This document shows, piece by piece, positions 10,075-17,122 of a DNA stretch of 39,914 nt; the stretch's first letter is position 1; every line of letters begins with the position of its first letter. The notes beneath the pieces were generated by a model, which was not told the DNA's origin, did not search any database, and was given only the letters and a program-made list of their open reading frames with translations. The stretch lies in NCBI GenBank assembly GCA_031276815.1, contig JAISMJ010000054.1, positions 1 through 39,914 of the forward strand. Direction: 5' to 3'. This DNA comes from Treponema sp. (lineage in GTDB: Bacteria > Spirochaetota > Spirochaetia > Treponematales > Breznakiellaceae). A program made the position numbers and the translations under genes.

Positions 10075-10122
10075 ATTGTTAATCTATACGCCGAATTTTA
10101 TTTTGTCAACTATTATATATAT

Positions 10123-10150
10123 GGTATTAACATACCGGTATTAGCATACT
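10123..10150. repeat. Tandem 14-bp direct repeat in the divergent lacZ/ABC intergenic region (candidate operator)
   Basis: GGTATTAACATACC GGTATTAGCATACT; junction is the palindrome ATACCGGTAT. Confidence 0.5.
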
Positions 10151-10191
10151 ATTTATTTCTTTATATTTTATAAAAAAAGTATTTTAGTAAC

Positions 10192-10220
10192 TTTACGGCG
10201 TTGTAAAGCCATTCTATACT
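10192..10220 (+). promoter_or_regulatory. Putative promoter of sugar ABC operon with overlapping inverted repeat
   Basis: TTTACG-17 nt-TATACT; CTTTAC-ggcgtt-GTAAAG at 10191-10208 overlaps the -35 and spacer. Confidence 0.4.
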
Positions 10221-10249
10221 TTTACTATTATCTATTTTTTGGAGGATAT

Positions 10250-11566
10250 ATGAAAAAGAGAACGATAATTCTATCAATCGCGCTGTTAGGCGGTATGGTA
10301 CTGCTTGCAGGCTGTCAAAAGAAGGAAAGCGCCGCGGCCGCCGCGCCGCAGACGGTATCGGACGCGCCGACTGCGCCCGAACCGGTAACCATTACCGTGT
10401 GGTGCTGGGATCCTACCTTTAACGTGTACGCCATGAATGAAGCCGCAAAGATTTACCGGCAGGATCACCCAAATATCACGATAAACGTGGTTGAAACCGC
10501 ATGGGATGATATTCAGCAAAAGTTGACCACCTCCCTTTCGGCAAACCAAACCGGTAATCTGCCCGATATTCTGCTCATGCAGGACAATGCGATTCAAAAA
10601 AACGTATCAACGTTTCCCAAAGGGTTTCTGTCCATTGAAGGCAAGATCGATGTATCCCAATTCGCCCAATACAAGGTTAATGTCGCCACCATTGACGGAA
10701 AACCCTACGGCGTTCCGTTCGACAACGGCGCAAGCGCGACCTTTCTCCGGCGCGATATTGTGGAACAAGCCGGACTTCAAGTTTCCGATTTTAACGAGAT
10801 TACCTGGGATCGCTTCATTGAACTCGGCAAAATCATAAAAGATAAAACCGGCGTTTCTATGATTTCCGCAGTAGGCAATGAAAATGATGTGGTGCCGGCG
10901 ATGCTTCAAAGCGCGGGCGCGTGGTTCTTTGATGCGGAGGGAAAGGTCAATATCGCCAATAACGCGGCGTTGAAAGAAGCGGCGCGGGTGTACAAGGCGA
11001 TGGTTGACGCGGGAATCTTCATGTTGGTTGCGGATTGGAACGCCTACATTGCCTCGCTGAAAAATATAGCGTCAACAGTGAACGGCTGCTGGATCATTGG
11101 TTCCATCACGGCAAATGCGGATCAAAGCGGTAAGTGGGCGGTGGCGACTACTCCGCGCCTCAATATCCCCGGCGGCACAAATTACTCCAGCGTCGGCGGT
11201 TCAAGCTGGGTCGTTATGGCTAATTCCAAAAACCCGGACGTTGCTATGGACTTCCTTAATGCGACCTTCGCGGGCAGCTCGCAATTTTACGACGCCATTT
11301 TGCCGTCTTCCGGCGCCATTGCGACATGGCTTCCGGCGAGCAAGTCTTCCGTTTATGGAGAAGCGAACGCCTTTTTTGGCGGACAGAAAATCTATGCGGA
11401 TATTGTCGATTATGCGGGGAAAGTTCCGCAGATTAAATACGGCATGTTCAACTATGAAGCCCGCAACAACGTAGCCCTCGCGCTTGCCGATATTGCAAAC
11501 GGCACGGCTATTGACGCGGCGCTTGCAAAGGCGCAGAAAGACACCGAATTTCTTATTGGTCAGTAG
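10250..11566 (+). CDS. Sugar ABC transporter substrate-binding lipoprotein (family 1)
   Basis: Lipobox LLAGC; ITVWCWDPTFNVYAMNEAAKIYRQDHPNITINVVE; followed by two permease genes; GGAGG RBS. Confidence 0.93.
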   Translation: MKKRTIILSIALLGGMVLLAGCQKKESAAAAAPQTVSDAPTAPEPVTITVWCWDPTFNVYAMNEAAKIYRQDHPNITINVVETAWDDIQQKLTTSLSANQTGNLPDILLMQDNAIQKNVSTFPKGFLSIEGKIDVSQFAQYKVNVATIDGKPYGVPFDNGASATFLRRDIVEQAGLQVSDFNEITWDRFIELGKIIKDKTGVSMISAVGNENDVVPAMLQSAGAWFFDAEGKVNIANNAALKEAARVYKAMVDAGIFMLVADWNAYIASLKNIASTVNGCWIIGSITANADQSGKWAVATTPRLNIPGGTNYSSVGGSSWVVMANSKNPDVAMDFLNATFAGSSQFYDAILPSSGAIATWLPASKSSVYGEANAFFGGQKIYADIVDYAGKVPQIKYGMFNYEARNNVALALADIANGTAIDAALAKAQKDTEFLIGQ

Positions 11567-11591
11567 TGTCGCGCGTTGCTGAATTTCGCAA

Positions 11592-11625
11592 ACTACTAGG
11601 GGTAGCCCCGTCTGCCCCTAGTAGT
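11592..11625 (+). promoter_or_regulatory. Strong intercistronic hairpin between binding-protein and permease genes
   Basis: ACTACTAGGGG-12 nt-CCCCTAGTAGT, 11-bp perfect arms, no strong U-tract. Confidence 0.75.
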
Positions 11626-11648
11626 CTTAAAAAAGAAGGAGCGTTGTT

Positions 11649-12548
11649 TTGAGTGCATTAGCCTTATATAAACAAAAGAGGAGTTTAACGCAAAAATACA
11701 GTAGATGGGGATGGTTCTTTGTACTTCCCGCATCGCTTTTGATCTTTATCCTCTCTTTCTATCCGATGCTTTCCGCATTTATCTTGTCATTACAGTCCGG
11801 TTTTGCCAGCAATATGCATTTTACCGGCGTGCGAAACTATCTACGATTGTTTCAAGACTCTACATTTTTGGCTTCTGTGGCGAATGTTTTCATTTATTTA
11901 ATAATTCAAGTGCCTATCATGCTGATTTTGGCGTTGATTCTGGCGTCAATACTCAATTCAGAAAAACTCAAATTCAGGGGCTTTTTTCGGACGCTGGTTT
12001 TTCTTCCCTGCGCCACCGCCCTTGTATCTTCCGCTATGATTTTCAAATCCTTTTTTGCGGTTGACGGCATTGTAAACTTTTTCCTGACGCATCTAGGAAT
12101 CGTCTCCGAACCGGTAAGCTGGTTAAGCCACCCTGTCTGGGCGAAGTGTATCATTATTCTGGTCATTACATGGCGCTGGACCGGATACAATACCATTTTC
12201 TACCTTGCGGGATTTCAAAATATTGACACGTCGGTATATGAGGCGGCGCGTATTGACGGAGCATCTTCGGTTCAGCAATTTTTCAGGCTGACCATCCCGC
12301 TTTTGGCACCGGTCATTCTGCTTACGTCCATTATGTCGACAAATGGCACCTTGCAGCTCTTTGATGAGGTAAGAAACCTCACGGGCGGAGGTCCCGGTAC
12401 TTCAACGATTACCATATCGCAATACATTTATAACTTATCCTTTGTATATAACCCGCAGTTCGGTTATGCGGCGGCGGTTTCTTACAGCATTTTGATTATG
12501 GTCGCCCTTCTCTCATTTATTCAGATGAAAATAGGAGACAAATCATGA
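11649..12548 (+). CDS. Sugar ABC transporter permease (MalF/UgpA-like)
   Basis: TM protein with EAA loop YEAARIDGASSVQQFFRLTIPLLAPVILL. Confidence 0.93.
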   Translation: MSALALYKQKRSLTQKYSRWGWFFVLPASLLIFILSFYPMLSAFILSLQSGFASNMHFTGVRNYLRLFQDSTFLASVANVFIYLIIQVPIMLILALILASILNSEKLKFRGFFRTLVFLPCATALVSSAMIFKSFFAVDGIVNFFLTHLGIVSEPVSWLSHPVWAKCIIILVITWRWTGYNTIFYLAGFQNIDTSVYEAARIDGASSVQQFFRLTIPLLAPVILLTSIMSTNGTLQLFDEVRNLTGGGPGTSTITISQYIYNLSFVYNPQFGYAAAVSYSILIMVALLSFIQMKIGDKS

Positions 12549-13372
12549 ATGAAATAAAAAAAAGAACTGTTTCCATAACGGCAGTTTGTATGTATGTTTT
12601 TCTTATTATCGTGTGTGTCTTCTCTGCGCTTCCCTTTCTCTGGATGATTTCAAGCGCAACCAACAAGAGTATGGATATTATTAATGGGAGAATTCTCCCC
12701 GGCGGCTATATTATTGGTAATATAAAAAAACTGTTTTCCATCGTTTCCGTGGGACAGGCGTTCTGGAATTCCGTCAGAAACAGCGTTATAGGTACGGTTG
12801 CAAGCCTTTTTGTATGCTCAATGGCGGGCTATGGTTTTCAAATATACCGTGATAAAAACAAAGACAGATTGATGACCATACTGCTTATCTCCATGATGGT
12901 ACCTTTCGCATCGGTCATGATCCCGCTTTTCCAGATGTTCAGTATGGCAAGGCTGCTTGATACAACGCTGGGATTTATTCTGCCGTCTATCTCAACCGCA
13001 TTTCTGATATTTTTCTTTCGTCAGTCTTCCATGTCATTCCCTTACGAGATTGTGCAAGCGGCGCGTGTTGACGGCGTGGGCGAATTCGGTATATTTATGC
13101 GTATCTATGTTCCGGTTATGTCGCCGACATTTGCCGCGGCAGGCATTGTAGCGTTTATGAATAACTGGAACAGCTATCTATGGCCCCTTATCATCATGCA
13201 AAGCCAGAACAGCAGAACCCTGCCCCTGCTGATCACCTCGCTGACATCGGGCTATACCACTGACTATGGCATACTGATGCTTGCCGTGAGTATCTGTACC
13301 GTTCCTACGATCATCTTGTTTTTCACCCAGCAGAAACGGTTTGTGGCGGGTATACTTGGTTCGGTAAAATAA
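12545..13372 (+). CDS. Sugar ABC transporter permease (MalG/UgpE-like)
   Basis: EAA loop QAARVDGVGEFGIFMRIYVPVMSPTFAA; 4-bp ATGA overlap with upstream permease. Confidence 0.93.
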   Translation: MNEIKKRTVSITAVCMYVFLIIVCVFSALPFLWMISSATNKSMDIINGRILPGGYIIGNIKKLFSIVSVGQAFWNSVRNSVIGTVASLFVCSMAGYGFQIYRDKNKDRLMTILLISMMVPFASVMIPLFQMFSMARLLDTTLGFILPSISTAFLIFFFRQSSMSFPYEIVQAARVDGVGEFGIFMRIYVPVMSPTFAAAGIVAFMNNWNSYLWPLIIMQSQNSRTLPLLITSLTSGYTTDYGILMLAVSICTVPTIILFFTQQKRFVAGILGSVK

Positions 13373-13404
13373 CCATTCCTTCCTCCTTGCCGTAGAGTGA
13401 TAAC

Positions 13405-13426
13405 AAGCCCCTCTGCGGCTTTTTTT
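13405..13426 (+). terminator. Probable intrinsic terminator of sugar ABC operon
   Basis: AAGCC-cctctgc-GGCTT followed by T-run. Confidence 0.6.
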
Positions 13427-13445
13427 GAGCAGCCGTTGCGTACGA

Positions 13446-13674
13446 GGTGGTATCGTCAAAAAAAGAGGGAGATAGATCTAACAGAGAGCCACGAACCGCG
13501 TTGATAAACTATCAATTGTCCTGAGCCCATCCGACCCTGTTTCCCAGCCCTTCCCGGCAGTAATGCTTCTATTTTTTCTCACAGCGTATCACTGATGTCG
13601 TGTCTGCGCGGCGCTTTCTCGCTTTCTTTCATCGTGATATCTTACGTTCTTTCCTTCTTTTTGACGACACCGAC
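13446..13674 (-). mobile_element. Internally deleted IS5-family-like element A (about 229 bp)
   Basis: TIRs GGTGGTATCGTCAAA / TTTGACGACACCGAC; minus strand retains transposase N-terminus MKESEKAPRRHDISDTL*EKIEALLPGRAGKQGRMG then degenerate DN..FINAV and the extreme 3' end. Confidence 0.65.
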
Positions 13675-13676
13675 TC

Positions 13677-13739
13677 ACTTATCCTCTATGGCGTTTAACT
13701 TATCCGCCATGGCTTTTAACTTATCCGCCATAGCCTAAA
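13677..13739. repeat. Three degenerate 21-bp tandem units
   Basis: ACTTATCCTCTATGGCGTTTA / ACTTATCCGCCATGGCTTTTA / ACTTATCCGCCATAGCCTAAA; minus strand reads AMADKLK-AMADKLN-AIEDK*. Confidence 0.7.
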
Positions 13740-13875
13740 GACCATGTACCATAACCACTCTATACGGATATCAGGCGAGGCGCCGGGACCGGATCAGCTC
13801 CATGACCGCGGAACTGCGGACGGACGGGATGATTAAGGAGCATAGCGCAAGCATTGACACAGCAGGCTACACTGC

Positions 13876-13905
13876 GGTAACTTCCGGTTAAACGCGGAAG
13901 TTACC
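13876..13905. other. Perfect 11-bp inverted repeat (hairpin)
   Basis: GGTAACTTCCG-gttaaacg-CGGAAGTTACC. Confidence 0.7.
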
Positions 13906-13919
13906 CGTTTTGACGATTA

Positions 13920-13934
13920 GGTGGTATCGTCAAA
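13920..13934. mobile_element. Solo IS-end-like sequence C
   Basis: TA-GGTGGTATCGTCAAA identical to the left end of element A; no partner end found downstream. Confidence 0.45.
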
Positions 13935-14220
13935 TAAGAATCTTCTTTCCACTTTCTTCATGTTTATAACTTATCGCGGTTGGCTTCATGCCGATAAAAA
14001 AATAATATCATTCTGCTTATAAGTGTAAGATAGGTTTCATGCCCACCCTCTTTCATGAGTTATACCGGCAATCATTATAGCATTAATGATGCCATGCAAT
14101 GTTTACCGCGTATCTACTGTTTCACCACGACCCGGAGGGGCGGGGGTATTAAACCCCCTGTATGAAATAAATTTATAAATGATGTTTGCAAAGAGCGTAA
14201 CATGCTTTATAATAATTATT

Positions 14221-15504
14221 ATGGATGAGGAAACATTTGTATTAAAGATAATTCCGGCTTGTCTCATAACGCTGTTTATGTTCCTTGCCGCGTTCATTTT
14301 CACGCTGAAATACGTGTATGCGTTCCATCCCGCCGCCATTGTCTTCGATAATGACGAACAGATGAACCGTTTCTTTTTTTATTTGAATTTTTACGTTCCA
14401 TTTTCCATCGCTTCTTTTTTTATATACGCCCTGCTTTTTTCTTCTGAATTTTTCACGCGCGGAATATGCGTGATCTTTGGACTTGCATCGGTGATTCTCT
14501 GCGTGTATATTCTGGAAGACCTTTTCACCATTATGCTTTGTCTGTGGCTTTCATATCTTATCGCCCTTGCCGTTGTTTTCACCATACCCAAGAACATATA
14601 TTTAATCATAGGCAGCATAACGTTATTCGTCTATTTTCAATTTCATCCCGAATTTATGGGTCATACGGCGGGATGGAGCGGTTTTGAAAAACCCGCCGTA
14701 ATGAATCTGTGCGTGGCGGCGGGACTTATGCTTACCGTCTCGTCATGCGTTATAATCATTCGGACATACGCCGATAAATACCTGCTGGCTAAAAAAACAG
14801 CGGCGTACCTCAATCAACTTGGAATGAAACTGACGCTTTTTAACCATAAATTGCAGGAATTGGCAAGAAGCCGCAGCGAAGAAGCGATCAAAGAAGAACG
14901 GCTCCGGCTCACGCGCGACTTGCACGACAGTTGCGGGTATGCCTTTACCAACATCATCGCGGTAACCGATGCGGCGGTAAGCCTCGGTACAATAGAGACG
15001 GATAAAGCGCAGGAAATTTTCCAGCAGCTCCGAAACCTCGCAAGCGAGGGAATAAAACAAACGCGGGAAACGCTGCACGCTATCCGCGAAATTCGGGAGT
15101 CGTCCGTAAAAAGTATAGAAACCGTGTTTCAGTTGGCAAAGATTTTCGAGGAGGTGAGCGGCGTAAGCGTGTTTGTCGCATGGGGAAACATGAAACAGGA
15201 TTACGGATTCGGCATTAACAAAATATTAGTAAAGATCATACAGGAAGCGTTTACCAACTCAATACGGCACGGACACGCGACCCGCATTAACATACAATTC
15301 TGGGAATTTGAACGCTCGTTTACCATGACCGTAACCGATAACGGCATCGGCGCTCAAGTCGTCGTAAAGGGAATCGGGCTTGTCGGCATGGAAGAACGGC
15401 TTGAAGCCGTGGGCGGCAGCCTCAAAGTGTCTTTGCCGGAAGACGGCGGTTTTAGGTTGAGCATTATCGTTCCCTTGTTTACAGGAGAATACCATGAACA
15501 GTGA
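14221..15504 (+). CDS. Sensor histidine kinase, NarL-type (HisKA_3/HATPase); ORF opens at 14179
   Basis: Multiple N-terminal TM helices; ERLRLTRDLHDSCGYAFTNIIAVTDAA; KIIQEAFTNSIRHGHATRINI; DNGIGAQVVVKGIGLVGMEERLEAVGG. Confidence 0.92.
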   Translation: MDEETFVLKIIPACLITLFMFLAAFIFTLKYVYAFHPAAIVFDNDEQMNRFFFYLNFYVPFSIASFFIYALLFSSEFFTRGICVIFGLASVILCVYILEDLFTIMLCLWLSYLIALAVVFTIPKNIYLIIGSITLFVYFQFHPEFMGHTAGWSGFEKPAVMNLCVAAGLMLTVSSCVIIIRTYADKYLLAKKTAAYLNQLGMKLTLFNHKLQELARSRSEEAIKEERLRLTRDLHDSCGYAFTNIIAVTDAAVSLGTIETDKAQEIFQQLRNLASEGIKQTRETLHAIREIRESSVKSIETVFQLAKIFEEVSGVSVFVAWGNMKQDYGFGINKILVKIIQEAFTNSIRHGHATRINIQFWEFERSFTMTVTDNGIGAQVVVKGIGLVGMEERLEAVGGSLKVSLPEDGGFRLSIIVPLFTGEYHEQ

Positions 15505-16185
15505 AAACAGCAGGAGCAAATTGACTATTCTTTTAGCCGATGATCAGACGCTCGTGAGCGAGAGCCTAAAAACGTTCCTCTGCAACTATACCGATGATAT
15601 GGATGTCATTGCCCTTGCTAAAAACGGCAAAGAAGCGGTACGCATGGCGGAAGAACGGCGTCCTGATATTATCCTGATGGATGTACGTATGCCGGAAATG
15701 GACGGCGTTGAAGCCGTCCGCATTATAAAACAACATCAGCCTGAAACGAAAATTCTCATGCTTTCAACGTATGATGAGGACGTATTTGTACGTTCCGCAT
15801 TGCTTGCGGGCGCTTCGGGCTACCTTTTGAAAGACATATCGCCGACGGAACTCATCACCGCAATCAGAGCGCTTAAAAACAACATTATGCAGATTTCACC
15901 GGAAATCGTGAGGAACATGGTAAGACAAAAGTACGGCGGCGATGATCACGACGAAAAATCAGGCGATGCGAAAAGTACCCCCCCCCCCCCCAGTTCCCGT
16001 GGCTCAAAACGCTTACCAAACGTGAACGGGAAATCGTAACGCTTATCGCTACCGGTTATGACAACAAGTCCATAGCCGAAACGCTTTTCCTTGCGCCGCA
16101 GACCGTTAAAAACCATGTAAGCGTCATTTATTCAAAGCTGGGGGTAAAAAACAGGTTTGAGATTATCCGGCTGGTGAATAAGTAA
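15494..16185 (+). pseudogene. NarL/FixJ response regulator split by a frameshift at a C14 tract (possibly phase-variable; receiver ORF 15494-16039)
   Basis: Receiver ILLADDQTLVSESLK...DIILMDVRMPEMDG...GASGYLLKD in frame 15494; HTH FPWLKTLTKREREIVTLIATGYDNKSIAETLFLAPQTVKNHVSVIYSKLGVKNRFEIIRLVNK* in another frame from 15994 to 16185, directly after the poly-C tract. Confidence 0.93.
15978..15991 (+). repeat. Homopolymeric C14 tract
   Basis: gta-CCCCCCCCCCCCCC-agttccc read directly. Confidence 0.95.
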
Positions 16186-16252
16186 AAACAAATATGCAAG
16201 CAACTTGCAAAGCTGGGTTGTTTATATTATGAGTAATCACTTGAAGGATTTC

Positions 16253-16393
16253 TCAACCCCAAACTGCTATGATACAATCTTCAGGTACAATTATCATTAC
16301 TCTTTTATTTTCTGTTATTGCTAAATAGGCACTTTCTTTATCGCTTATGCAATATCCAGTAACATATACCTTCGCTGCGTCCGGTATCTTCAT
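16253..16393 (-). CDS. Small hypothetical ORF (46 aa)
   Basis: MKIPDAAKVYVTGYCISDKESAYLAITENKRVMIIVPEDCIIAVWG*; protein-like composition but no clear RBS. Confidence 0.3.
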   Translation of the reverse strand: MKIPDAAKVYVTGYCISDKESAYLAITENKRVMIIVPEDCIIAVWG

Positions 16394-16455
16394 GGCGGCT
16401 TCGCCGGAACCCCTCTTTTCATTTCAACACGGAGCGAACCGCGCTCACTCCGACT

Positions 16456-16839
16456 AGGAGGTGTCGTCAAAAGTGGAGGAAGATAGATCGAACAAAGAGA
16501 GCTGCAAGGAAGGAATCAATGCGTTGAGCAGAGCGGGTAGCAATACCTCTCCACTGTGTGAGCCACCGAAATACATTCTCTATAAGATGGCGCTCCTTAT
16601 ACTGCTCTCTGTCATAGTACCGTTGCTCCGTCCGGCTGCACTTGGACGGGATAACTAGTTTAATGCCTCTTGAACAGGCGGTATCTACTACATGGTTCAC
16701 GTCATACCCTCTATCGGCTAACAAGACTTTTACCGATACACCTGCCATAGCCTATCGCTTATGTTGTGCCGACGCATTTCTTTCCCGATTTCTTTCATTT
16801 CTTTATCTTACTTTATTTCTATCCTTTGACGACACCGCC
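16456..16839 (-). mobile_element. Internally deleted IS5-family-like element B (384 bp) with TA flanks
   Basis: TIRs GGAGGTGTCGTCAAA / TTTGACGACACCGCC; TA at 16454-16455 and 16840-16841; minus strand has MKEIGKEMRRHNISDRLWQ then ADRGYDVNHVVDTACSRGIKLVIPSKCSRTEQRYYDREQYKERHLIENVFRWLTQWRGIATRSAQRIDSFLAALFVRSI. Confidence 0.82.
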
Positions 16840-16856
16840 TAATGAATCTTCTGTTG

Positions 16857-17030
16857 TCAAGACTTTTTTAGTCATCATTAAAACTCTGTTAACCTTTATA
16901 AGAATTTTTTAGCCTTTACAGAAACTCTTTTAAGCATTGTAAAAACTCTTTTTAAGCATTGCAAGAAGTCTTTTAGTTATTGCAAGACTTTTTTAGCCTT
17001 CACAAGAACTCTTTTAACCTTTACAAAAAT
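16857..17030. repeat. About eight degenerate 20-22-bp tandem units
   Basis: Units such as aaaactcttttaagcattgta / agaactcttttaacctttaca; minus strand reads broken heptads VKVKRVL-VKAKKVL-Q*LKDFL-QCLKRVF-TMLKRVS-VKAKKFL. Confidence 0.75.
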
Positions 17031-17044
17031 GTTTCTGGAAAAAT

Positions 17045-17078
17045 AAAAACCGGACGGAGTTTCCTCTATCCGGTTTTT
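17045..17078. terminator. Intrinsic terminator (bidirectional form), downstream of GH94 gene
   Basis: AAAAACCGGA-14 nt-TCCGGTTTTT. Confidence 0.8.
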
Positions 17079-17122
17079 AGAAGTGTTTTAAAGCGGCGTA
17101 TACGTCAGTATACGTTTTTATC

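Noticed and set aside
16467-16748. 93-aa ORF as a functional transposase
   Set aside because: Lacks the N-terminal and first catalytic region; frame is broken relative to the N-terminal fragment, so it is a deletion remnant.
16857-17030. Possible CRISPR array
   Set aside because: Units are degenerate and contiguous at 20-22 bp with no unique spacers and no cas genes nearby.
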